Shown piece by piece: positions 1 to 5,124 of a stretch of 5,124 nt of DNA. This DNA is from Candidatus Zixiibacteriota bacterium. GTDB lineage: Bacteria; Zixibacteria; MSB-5A5; WJJR01. Position 1 is the stretch's first letter. Each line of letters opens with the position of its first letter. The DNA is taken from assembly GCA_020058315.1 (NCBI GenBank), contig JAGVEK010000507.1:1-5124 (forward strand). The letters are read 5' to 3'. The translations under genes were made by a program, and so were the position numbers. The notes below the pieces were generated by a model. That model had not been told where the DNA came from. It saw only the letters and a program-made list of their open reading frames with translations, and made no database searches.

Positions 1-47
1 CTCCGGCGCCCCCCCAGGACCACAGCAATTACGTTGTTGTGATTCAC
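1..47 (-). CDS. Possible N-terminus of a nucleotidyltransferase-family protein (partial, cut by left edge)
   Basis: A GTG codon at 47-45, 23 bp after the PASTA gene stop, opens a frame reading MNHNNVIAVVLGGRR before the window ends. A short hydrophobic beta-strand leading into a Leu-Gly-Gly turn at the extreme N-terminus is how sugar-1-phosphate nucleotidyltransferases start (for example glucose-1-phosphate adenylyltransferase, typically VLGGGxGTRL), where the glycine-rich loop binds the nucleotide. Only 15 codons are visible, so this is a suggestion. The loop is encoded by a run of seven G (positions 9-15 on the plus strand are C). As written it gives GGRR; one G fewer would give GGAG, closer to the family consensus. 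There is no clear Shine-Dalgarno sequence upstream of the GTG. Same strand and close spacing suggest it follows the PASTA gene in one transcript. Confidence 0.35.
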   Translation of the reverse strand, partial: MNHNNVIAVVLGGRR

Positions 48-70
48 GCGCTTGCGACCGACTTAATCGC

Positions 71-835
71 TCAGCGATCCCGCGAGATGACGAAGTCGAT
101 TTCGCTACCTGGCGGAAGCTCCTCTCCAGGAGAGAATGACTGTCCGACGATTGTGCCTGGGAGGAGAGTTGCGTCGAACCGCCGGTCGATCGACCCGACC
201 AGCAGCCCGCGATCACGCAGCGTGTCGCGCGCCTCTTCGATGTTCAGCCCGACAAGATTGGGGCAAAACGTTTTGGATGCATCGGGTGAGTGATTGATGA
301 GGAGGTTCACCGCCCCCCCCTTGGTGAGGCTGCTGCCCACGCTCGGAATCGTCCCAATGACGGCCCCCTCGGGGAGTGAGTCTTCATACGTGTAGGCACG
401 ACCGCCGACGGCCAGGCCGACCTGCTCCAGCATCAACTCCGCCTGGCGAAGACTCCCGCCACGGACACGGGGAACATCAATCAGTTCGGACCCGCGTGAG
501 ATCACGATGTTGAAATTCCGGCCGCGCTTGATCGGAGCACCCGGCAATGGTCGCTGTTCGAGGATGGTCCCGTCTGGATGGTCCGCAGAGAATCGCCGCT
601 CGGCGACCTGCGTGATTGATTCGTACGGAGTCAGAAGGGCCTGCGCTGCCGTCTGGGAACGACCGATCAGCGTCGGCGCCGCATATTCTTCTCCATGGCG
701 GGTCCACCATGGCATGATGATCCGATCAACTAGCAAAATCGTGCCGGTGATCCCGAAGATCGGGATCGCGCACCACAGGATCAGCCGGCGCAGCCACGTT
801 CTGCGCCGTAACCCGTTCGGAGCAGGATCATTCAT
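71..835 (-). CDS. Membrane-anchored protein with three PASTA domains, no kinase domain
   Basis: This 254-residue protein has a short basic N-terminus (RRRTWLRR, residues 10-17), one hydrophobic membrane segment (about 18-40, LILWCAIPIFGITGTILLVD), then three tandem PASTA repeats at roughly 50-115, 118-183 and 188-252. Each repeat shows the usual pattern: a P-x-hydrophobic-x-G start, a helix with AEL/AQAL/ARDTL, then a 'PEGxVIxxxPxxGxxxxxGxxVxxxIS' end. The basic residues before the membrane segment predict the N-terminus inside and the PASTA tail outside the cytoplasmic membrane. PASTA repeats in Ser/Thr kinases and penicillin-binding proteins sense or bind peptidoglycan fragments, but here there is no kinase or transpeptidase domain, so the role is unknown; cell-wall binding is inference. 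The ATG at 835 overlaps the rsmB stop by 4 bp (ATGA) and has no strong Shine-Dalgarno sequence of its own, which fits translational coupling to rsmB. The stop is TGA at 71-73. Confidence 0.9.
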   Translation of the reverse strand: MNDPAPNGLRRRTWLRRLILWCAIPIFGITGTILLVDRIIMPWWTRHGEEYAAPTLIGRSQTAAQALLTPYESITQVAERRFSADHPDGTILEQRPLPGAPIKRGRNFNIVISRGSELIDVPRVRGGSLRQAELMLEQVGLAVGGRAYTYEDSLPEGAVIGTIPSVGSSLTKGGAVNLLINHSPDASKTFCPNLVGLNIEEARDTLRDRGLLVGSIDRRFDATLLPGTIVGQSFSPGEELPPGSEIDFVISRDR

Positions 836-2238
836 GCTGAAGACCGTCGCCGGAAACGGGCCGCGAATACCCCGTCCAAGCCATCACGCGGCGGATTGGT
901 CGCGAGAAAACCCTCTGCGGTGACATAACGGGATGGGACCCGGTCGGCAGCGGACTCCAATTCAAACGCGGAGTTTGCTTCAAGGAATGACCGCACAACG
1001 TCTTCGTTCTCCTGCCGGGGGACAGTACAGGTGGAATACACCAAGACACCCCCATCCGCCACGTGTGCGGCCGCAACATTCAGCCAGATCCGCTGGGAGC
1101 GCGCCAGACGGGTGATATCCTCGATGGACTTGGTCCAGCGAACCTCCGGGTTTTTCGGCAGCGTGCCCAGTGCCGAGCATGGCACGTCGGCGAGAACATG
1201 TGTGGCCATTCGGTCCCCAAGACTGGCGACGTCGGCCTCGATTGGCAGGATGTTCTCGGCAGAAAATCGCATCTTGTTCTCAATCAGACGCCGCAGCCTC
1301 TCCGCGTTCTTGTCAACAGCCAGTACCTGTCCGGAAGACCCGACAATTTCCGAAATGGCCAGAGTCTTTCCTCCGGGGGCGGCAAAGAAATCAATGACCG
1401 AGTCGCCGTCGTGAAGCCCCAGCATCGCCACGACGAAGCCGGCCGCCGGGTTTTGCACCCATCCCAGTGGCTCCTTGAACAGCGGGGAATCAGAGACGAG
1501 GGCGGCAGTGTCCACACCGACGTACTCGGGAAGTTCGCGATGGGGCCGACCGGGAGACAGATGCATCTCCTTGAGCAGGTCATTCACGCGCTCCAAACCG
1601 GCTCCCGCGTGCGACAAACGGATATAATAATGCGGTGGAGCGTTCGCCCAGCCTGCAATCCGTTCCCCGGCATCGCGGCCATAACGCTCCAAGAACACAT
1701 CGGCCATCCAGTCCGGCATGGAAAAGCGCTCCCCCCAAGTGAGCGACTCGGCGGGCTTCTGCTCGGGCGACGGCGGTGTCTCCTTCTCGCGGGCAGCACG
1801 CCTGAGCACGGCGTTCATCAGACCAGCGATCCCCTGATGGGAGACCTTCTTGGTTGCGTCAACGGCGGTCGAGACCGCCGCATGGGCAGGAATACGATCA
1901 CAGTCCAGAACCTGGAACAGTCCGAGCCTCATGATCCACTGAACCGTGTCGTTGAGGCCGCTGGATTTCCCGGAGGTCAGATGGCGAGCATGCGCATCCA
2001 GCCGACGGTATTGACGAAGAACACCGGACGCTATGTGCACAGCCAGTGCACGGTCGCGGGGAGGGAGCTGGACCAGTCCGGGGTGATTCTTCCAAATGTG
2101 CTCGAACCGCTCCTCCCCTCGAAATGCTTTGGTCGCAATGTCATATGCCACGGCACGCGCATTCCCTTCTCCGAAGGGATTGACACCGCGCTGTGTCCGT
2201 TGTTGGGATCCTCTGGGATTACGTGGCTTCTTGTCCAT
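832..2238 (-). CDS. rsmB: 16S rRNA (cytosine(967)-C(5))-methyltransferase RsmB
   Basis: RsmB uses S-adenosylmethionine to methylate C5 of cytosine 967 (E. coli numbering) in 16S rRNA, in the cytoplasm. Numbering from the ATG at 2238 gives 468 residues. Residues 26-150 form a NusB-like RNA-binding domain (NARAVAYDIATKAF ... IPAHAAVSTAVDATKK ... GLMNAVLRR). The C-terminal Rossmann methyltransferase domain has QNPAAG (262-267), SAM-binding motif I DFFAAPGGKT (283-292), the acidic strand LAVDKN (306-311), motif IV DVPCSALG with Cys354, and motif VI YSTCTVPRQENE with Cys404. Both cysteines expected of m5C RNA methyltransferases are present (motif VI nucleophile, motif IV release), so the enzyme looks intact. 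Motif I has Phe where Cys is common (CAAPGGKT). A TTG at 2244 is an alternative start, but GGCAGG (2245-2250) lies 6 nt before the ATG and would abut the TTG, so ATG is preferred. The gene overlaps the PASTA gene by 4 bp. Length is slightly above the roughly 430-450 usual, because of a basic N-terminal extension. Confidence 0.95.
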   Translation of the reverse strand: MDKKPRNPRGSQQRTQRGVNPFGEGNARAVAYDIATKAFRGEERFEHIWKNHPGLVQLPPRDRALAVHIASGVLRQYRRLDAHARHLTSGKSSGLNDTVQWIMRLGLFQVLDCDRIPAHAAVSTAVDATKKVSHQGIAGLMNAVLRRAAREKETPPSPEQKPAESLTWGERFSMPDWMADVFLERYGRDAGERIAGWANAPPHYYIRLSHAGAGLERVNDLLKEMHLSPGRPHRELPEYVGVDTAALVSDSPLFKEPLGWVQNPAAGFVVAMLGLHDGDSVIDFFAAPGGKTLAISEIVGSSGQVLAVDKNAERLRRLIENKMRFSAENILPIEADVASLGDRMATHVLADVPCSALGTLPKNPEVRWTKSIEDITRLARSQRIWLNVAAAHVADGGVLVYSTCTVPRQENEDVVRSFLEANSAFELESAADRVPSRYVTAEGFLATNPPRDGLDGVFAARFRRRSSA

Positions 2239-2279
2239 AGTCAACCTGCCCGACCGCGGCCATTTGGAGGGCCAGCAAG

Positions 2280-2285
2280 ATCATA
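2280..2285 (-). promoter_or_regulatory. Weak candidate -10 element upstream of rsmB
   Basis: On the minus strand this hexamer reads TATGAT, one mismatch from the sigma-70 -10 consensus, and would place a transcript start near 2273, about 35 nt before the rsmB ATG. The hexamer 17 bp upstream (GATCGA) does not resemble TTGACA and there is no extended -10 TGn. The only support is the hexamer and its position in the longest intergenic gap of the window, so a chance match is quite likely. Confidence 0.15.
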
Positions 2286-2316
2286 CGAGAAACATGGAGG
2301 TTTCGATCCGTACGAA

Positions 2317-2333
2317 ATCATGTCCAGCATGAT
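2317..2333 (-). repeat. Small perfect inverted repeat at the hutU stop codon (possible weak terminator)
   Basis: The sequence ATCATG-CTGGA-CATGAT (minus strand) is a perfect 6-bp inverted repeat with a 5-nt loop, starting within the hutU stop codon. It is AT-rich and followed by only three T residues (TTTCG), so it lacks the GC-rich stem and U-tract of a convincing intrinsic terminator. It could slow transcription or protect the 3' end between hutU and rsmB, or be chance. Confidence 0.25.
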
Positions 2334-4030
2334 CACTCCAGACCGGGAAGCCGAATTCCCCGCTCGCCGGCAAATGATACTGCGTCATCGTAACCTGCAT
2401 CGGCGTGACGCATGACGCCGGTTCCCGGATCGTTGACAAGCACACGGCTCAGTCTCCCGTCTGCGTCCTCGGAGCCATCCGCGACCACGACCATCCCGGC
2501 GTGAATCGACAACCCCATTCCGACACCGCCGCCATGGTGAATCGACACCCACCCAGCACCAGACACGGCGTTGAGGAGACCATTGAGCAGCGGCCAATCG
2601 GCGACAGCATCCGACGTATCCTTCATGCCTTCTGTCTCCCGATTGGGAGAGGCGACCGATCCGCAGTCGAGATGGTCGCGGCCAATCACGATCGGTGCCT
2701 TGATCTTTCCTTCCCTGACAAGGCGATTGATGATGAGCCCAAACTTGTCGCGCTCACCATATCCAAGCCAGCAGATACGTGCCGGTAGTCCCTGAAACTT
2801 TACTTTCTCGGAGGCAAGGCGAATCCAGCGGCAGAGCGGCTCGTTGTCAGCGAATTCTTCCAGCACCACACGGTCGGTGACAGCGATATCATTTGGGTCG
2901 CCAGAGAGCGCCGCCCAGCGGAATGGTCCCTTGCCATGGCAGAACAGCGGACGAATGTAGGCCGGCACAAATCCGGGGTACGAAAACGCGTCGGCGTAGC
3001 CAGCCTTGCGCGCCTGCCCGCGCAGATTGTTGCCATAGTCAAATGCAATCGCACCCGCCTTCTGCATTGCAACAATCGCCTCGCAATGGCGGGCCATCGA
3101 GACAAACGACTGCTTGATGTAGTCTGCAGAATTCTCGCTTCGCAGCCGAATCGCGTCTTCGAACGACATCCCACCGGGTACGTAACCATTCAATTCATCG
3201 TGCGCAGACGTCTGATCGGTGACGATGTCTGGGATGTCACCGCGAGAGACGAGCGCTGGCAGAACATCCGCACAGTTTCCCACGAGTCCGATGGACAACG
3301 GCTTCTTGGCATGTGTCGCCTCGTGTACCCACGCCATCGCCTCATCAAGGGACGTCGTCTTGCGGTCGCAGTATCCTGTCCGCAACCGCCTGTCGATGCG
3401 TGCCGGATCCACGTCAACGACCAGAGCCACACCCCCGTTCAATGTCACCGCCAGGGGCTGTGCTCCACCCATGCCACCCATCCCGCCAGACAGGACCCAG
3501 CGGCCCGCGAGAGCGCCGCCAAAATGCTGTGCCGCCACTGCTGCGAGGGTTTCGTATGTCCCTTGAAGGATCCCCTGTGTCCCAATGTAGATCCACGAAC
3601 CCGCTGTCATTTGACCATACATCATCAGGCCAAGGGCATCGAGCCGGCGGAATTCTTCCCAATTGGCCCACTGCCCCACAAGGTTCGAATTGGCGATGAG
3701 CACGCGCGGCGCCGAAGGTTGTGTCTTGAAGATCCCCACCGGTTTCCCGGATTGCACGAGCAGCGTCTCGTCGTTTTCCAGTTGCTTCAGACTCGCCACG
3801 ATGCGATGGAAGCAGTCCCAATTGCGCGCCGCTTTGCCGGAGCCGCCGTAGACGATCAATTCCTGCGGGATCTCCGCTACCTCAGGATCAAGATTGTTGC
3901 AGAGCATCCGGAGGGCGGCCTCTTGGATCCATCCCTTGCACGTGCGCTCGCTGCCGCGCGCGGCCCGCACCAGAGTATGATTCGACGAGACCTTGGGTTC
4001 TGCTGATTGACGAGTGGATGGGGTTGGCAT
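2333..4030 (-). CDS. hutU: Urocanate hydratase (urocanase)
   Basis: Urocanase converts urocanate to 4-imidazolone-5-propionate, the second step of histidine degradation to glutamate, using tightly bound NAD+ as an electrophile; it is cytoplasmic. From the ATG at 4030 the protein has 565 residues, near the family's usual 550-560. Family blocks seen in order: TCKGWIQEAALRMLCNNLDPEV (30-51), VYGGSGKAARNW (60-71), APRVLIANSNLVGQW (107-121), LMMYGQMTAGSWIYIGTQGI (135-154), the NAD-binding glycine loop GGMGGMGGAQPLA (182-194), DIVTDQTSAHDELNGYVPGGM (268-288), FDYGNNLR (330-337), FVPAYIRPLFCHGKGPFRWAALSGDP (354-379), and the urocanase signature FQGLPARICW (412-421), whose Cys420 matches the active-site cysteine (Cys410 in Pseudomonas putida). 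The C-terminus has SVASPNRETE and HHGGGVGMG. The start is set by GGAGAAG at 4037-4043; a longer in-frame TTG start at 4111 would overlap purL and adds unconserved sequence. Residue 456 (LDCGSV) is Cys where Ser or Ala is usual. No other hut gene is in the window. Confidence 0.97.
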   Translation of the reverse strand: MPTPSTRQSAEPKVSSNHTLVRAARGSERTCKGWIQEAALRMLCNNLDPEVAEIPQELIVYGGSGKAARNWDCFHRIVASLKQLENDETLLVQSGKPVGIFKTQPSAPRVLIANSNLVGQWANWEEFRRLDALGLMMYGQMTAGSWIYIGTQGILQGTYETLAAVAAQHFGGALAGRWVLSGGMGGMGGAQPLAVTLNGGVALVVDVDPARIDRRLRTGYCDRKTTSLDEAMAWVHEATHAKKPLSIGLVGNCADVLPALVSRGDIPDIVTDQTSAHDELNGYVPGGMSFEDAIRLRSENSADYIKQSFVSMARHCEAIVAMQKAGAIAFDYGNNLRGQARKAGYADAFSYPGFVPAYIRPLFCHGKGPFRWAALSGDPNDIAVTDRVVLEEFADNEPLCRWIRLASEKVKFQGLPARICWLGYGERDKFGLIINRLVREGKIKAPIVIGRDHLDCGSVASPNRETEGMKDTSDAVADWPLLNGLLNAVSGAGWVSIHHGGGVGMGLSIHAGMVVVADGSEDADGRLSRVLVNDPGTGVMRHADAGYDDAVSFAGERGIRLPGLE

Positions 4031-4036
4031 CGGTAA

Positions 4037-4043
4037 CTTCTCC
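4037..4043 (-). promoter_or_regulatory. Ribosome binding site that fixes the hutU start
   Basis: The minus strand reads GGAGAAG here, with the GGAG core (4040-4043) 9 nt before the ATG at 4030. It lies in the 29-bp gap after the purL stop. This supports the ATG at 4030 over the upstream in-frame TTG at 4111, which lies inside purL. Confidence 0.65.
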
Positions 4044-4059
4044 GCAATGATCCTACCCG

Positions 4060-5124
4060 TTACGCAACTGCCGCCACGGCCGGCTGACGATCCATCACAG
4101 ACGGCAGACAATTCCGATAGACTTCCCGCAGCCCGGTCAGCGACTCAGCGATGAAAGGCCGGAGATTGAGCATTCCGTGATCGGCAACATGTCCCAAGGT
4201 CGTCCAAGGAACTCCTGCGGAGGCGGCCAACTTCGTCAGGGCCTCGCGATGACATTCGTCAAATGAAACCAGAATTCGCGACTGGCTTTCTCCGAACAAA
4301 AGCGCGTCTGCCCGCAGACTGAACCCGGACAGGTCTATATCCACGCCGAGCAGCACGTCACCGGTCGACAGGCAAGACTCAAAAAGCGCGACCGCCAAGC
4401 CACCATCCGAGCAATCATGAGCCGAGCGAATCCAGCCAGATCGGATGGCCTGAATCACGAATTGCTGGGCCTTCCGCTCGACGACCATGTCCAGACTGGG
4501 TATCTCCCCGGTCACTTTGCGGTGGATTGTGCGCAGGTACTCGCTGGCGCCGATCTCGTTCTTGCATTCACCGATGAGTGCAACACAATCACCCGGAGAC
4601 TTGAAATCTGCCGTCGTGATCAGATCGAGACTCTCGATCTTGCCGATCATTCCGATCGTCGGCGTCGGGTAGACAGCCCGCTCCGCATCTTCGTTATAAA
4701 AACTCACGTTGCCGCCGGTTACCGGTGTCTCGAAGAAACGGCATGCCTCGCCCATACCACGGACACACTCCGCGAAATGGTAGTACATTTCCGGCTTGTA
4801 TGGGTTGCCGAAATTCAGGCAGTTCGTGACCGCCAGCGGGCGAGCCCCCACGCACACAAGATTGCGAGCGGCCTCGGCCACCGCGATTTGCGCACCACGA
4901 CGGGGATTGAGGTAGCAATAGCGGCCGTTTCCATCGGTCGTAGCCGCCAGGGCAGTATCAGTCTTCCGGATTCGCACCACACCGGCGTCCATCCCAGGTC
5001 CAATGGAAGTGCTGGTTCGGACACTGGTGTCGTACTGCCGGTAAACCCATGTTTTATCGCACAGGTTGGGCGACCCAACCAACTGCCGTAGCGTCTCACC
5101 CAGATTCTCCGGGACAGGGATTTC
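4060..5124 (-). CDS. purL: Phosphoribosylformylglycinamidine synthase, PurL-type (C-terminal part; 5' end beyond right edge)
   Basis: FGAM synthase makes formylglycinamidine ribonucleotide from FGAR, ATP and glutamine-derived ammonia, the fourth step of de novo purine synthesis, in the cytoplasm. The window shows the last 354 residues; the frame is open to the right edge and begins EIPVPENLGETLRQL, so the TTG at 5082 is an internal Leu codon, not a start. Family landmarks (numbered from the right edge): WVYRQYDTSVRTSTSIGPGMDAGVVRI (26-52), DGNGRY (64-69), GARPLAVTNCLNFGNP (93-108), GGNVSFYNE (137-145), PTPTIGMIG (153-161), AHDCSDGGLAVALFE (235-249) and LFGESQSRILVSF (276-288). These belong to the second AIRS-like ATP-binding half of PurL. 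No glutamine amidotransferase domain follows, so the ammonia-supplying PurQ must be separate; the protein ends in TAA at 4060-4062 with an Ala/Val-rich tail (QPAVAAVA). hutU starts 29 bp downstream. Whether the missing 5' part is of standard small-PurL size cannot be seen. Confidence 0.95.
   Translation of the reverse strand, partial: EIPVPENLGETLRQLVGSPNLCDKTWVYRQYDTSVRTSTSIGPGMDAGVVRIRKTDTALAATTDGNGRYCYLNPRRGAQIAVAEAARNLVCVGARPLAVTNCLNFGNPYKPEMYYHFAECVRGMGEACRFFETPVTGGNVSFYNEDAERAVYPTPTIGMIGKIESLDLITTADFKSPGDCVALIGECKNEIGASEYLRTIHRKVTGEIPSLDMVVERKAQQFVIQAIRSGWIRSAHDCSDGGLAVALFESCLSTGDVLLGVDIDLSGFSLRADALLFGESQSRILVSFDECHREALTKLAASAGVPWTTLGHVADHGMLNLRPFIAESLTGLREVYRNCLPSVMDRQPAVAAVA

Noticed and set aside
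2239..2244. TTG at 2244 as the rsmB start
   Set aside because: The only Shine-Dalgarno-like sequence (GGCAGG, 2245-2250) abuts this TTG but is properly spaced for the ATG at 2238; the difference is two residues.
1063..2415. A 450-residue open frame on the plus strand opposite rsmB
   Set aside because: It lies entirely antisense to rsmB and the end of hutU, both of which have clear family motifs. Its translation shows no recognisable domain and has the mixed composition typical of a shadow frame in GC-rich DNA.
2936..4006. A 356-residue open frame on the plus strand opposite hutU
   Set aside because: It is antisense to strongly conserved urocanase sequence, is rich in His, Arg and Cys, and shows no family motif; best read as a shadow.
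4031..4111. N-terminal extension of hutU from a TTG at 4111 (27 extra residues)
   Set aside because: It would overlap the purL coding end by about 50 bp, adds sequence unlike urocanase N-termini, and a good Shine-Dalgarno sequence sits just before the ATG at 4030.
5080..5082. TTG at 5082 as the start of a 340-residue PurL-like protein
   Set aside because: The frame stays open upstream to the window edge with PurL-like sequence, so this is an internal Leu codon and the gene is truncated by the window.
4417..5091. A 224-residue open frame on the plus strand opposite purL
   Set aside because: It is antisense to conserved PurL motifs with no recognisable domain or convincing ribosome binding site; a shadow frame.

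Overview
The window is a compact, ordinary bacterial chromosomal segment. All supportable genes lie on the minus strand, so transcription runs from the right edge to the left. In that order they are: the C-terminal part of purL (purine synthesis), hutU (urocanate hydratase, histidine degradation), rsmB (16S rRNA m5C methyltransferase), a membrane-anchored three-PASTA-domain protein, and the first few codons of what may be a nucleotidyltransferase at the left edge. No RNA genes, insertion sequences, CRISPR arrays or phage genes were seen.

Layout: purL runs off the right edge (4060-5124, 3' part only). hutU (2333-4030) follows after 29 bp and has a good Shine-Dalgarno sequence. A 94-bp gap holds a small inverted repeat at the hutU stop and a weak -10-like hexamer, and is the only plausible transcriptional break in the window. 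rsmB (832-2238) and the PASTA gene (71-835) overlap by 4 bp (ATGA), a classic sign of translational coupling. A possible GTG start at 47 opens a reading frame beginning like a sugar-nucleotidyltransferase (GlgC-like), cut by the left edge.

Organism: the DNA is moderately GC-rich, coding is dense, and starts include ATG and probably GTG. All proteins are bacterial. A cytoplasmic-membrane PASTA protein without a kinase domain next to rsmB recalls Planctomycetota, Gemmatimonadota or related phyla. This is recollection-based inference and cannot be settled from the sequence; no assignment below Bacteria is secure.

Functionally the genes are housekeeping and catabolic and do not form an obvious single pathway. 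I found no evidence of a novel biological system. The points worth a second look are modest: hutU isolated from other hut genes, the rsmB-PASTA coupling, and the uncertain frame at a G-tract near the left edge.
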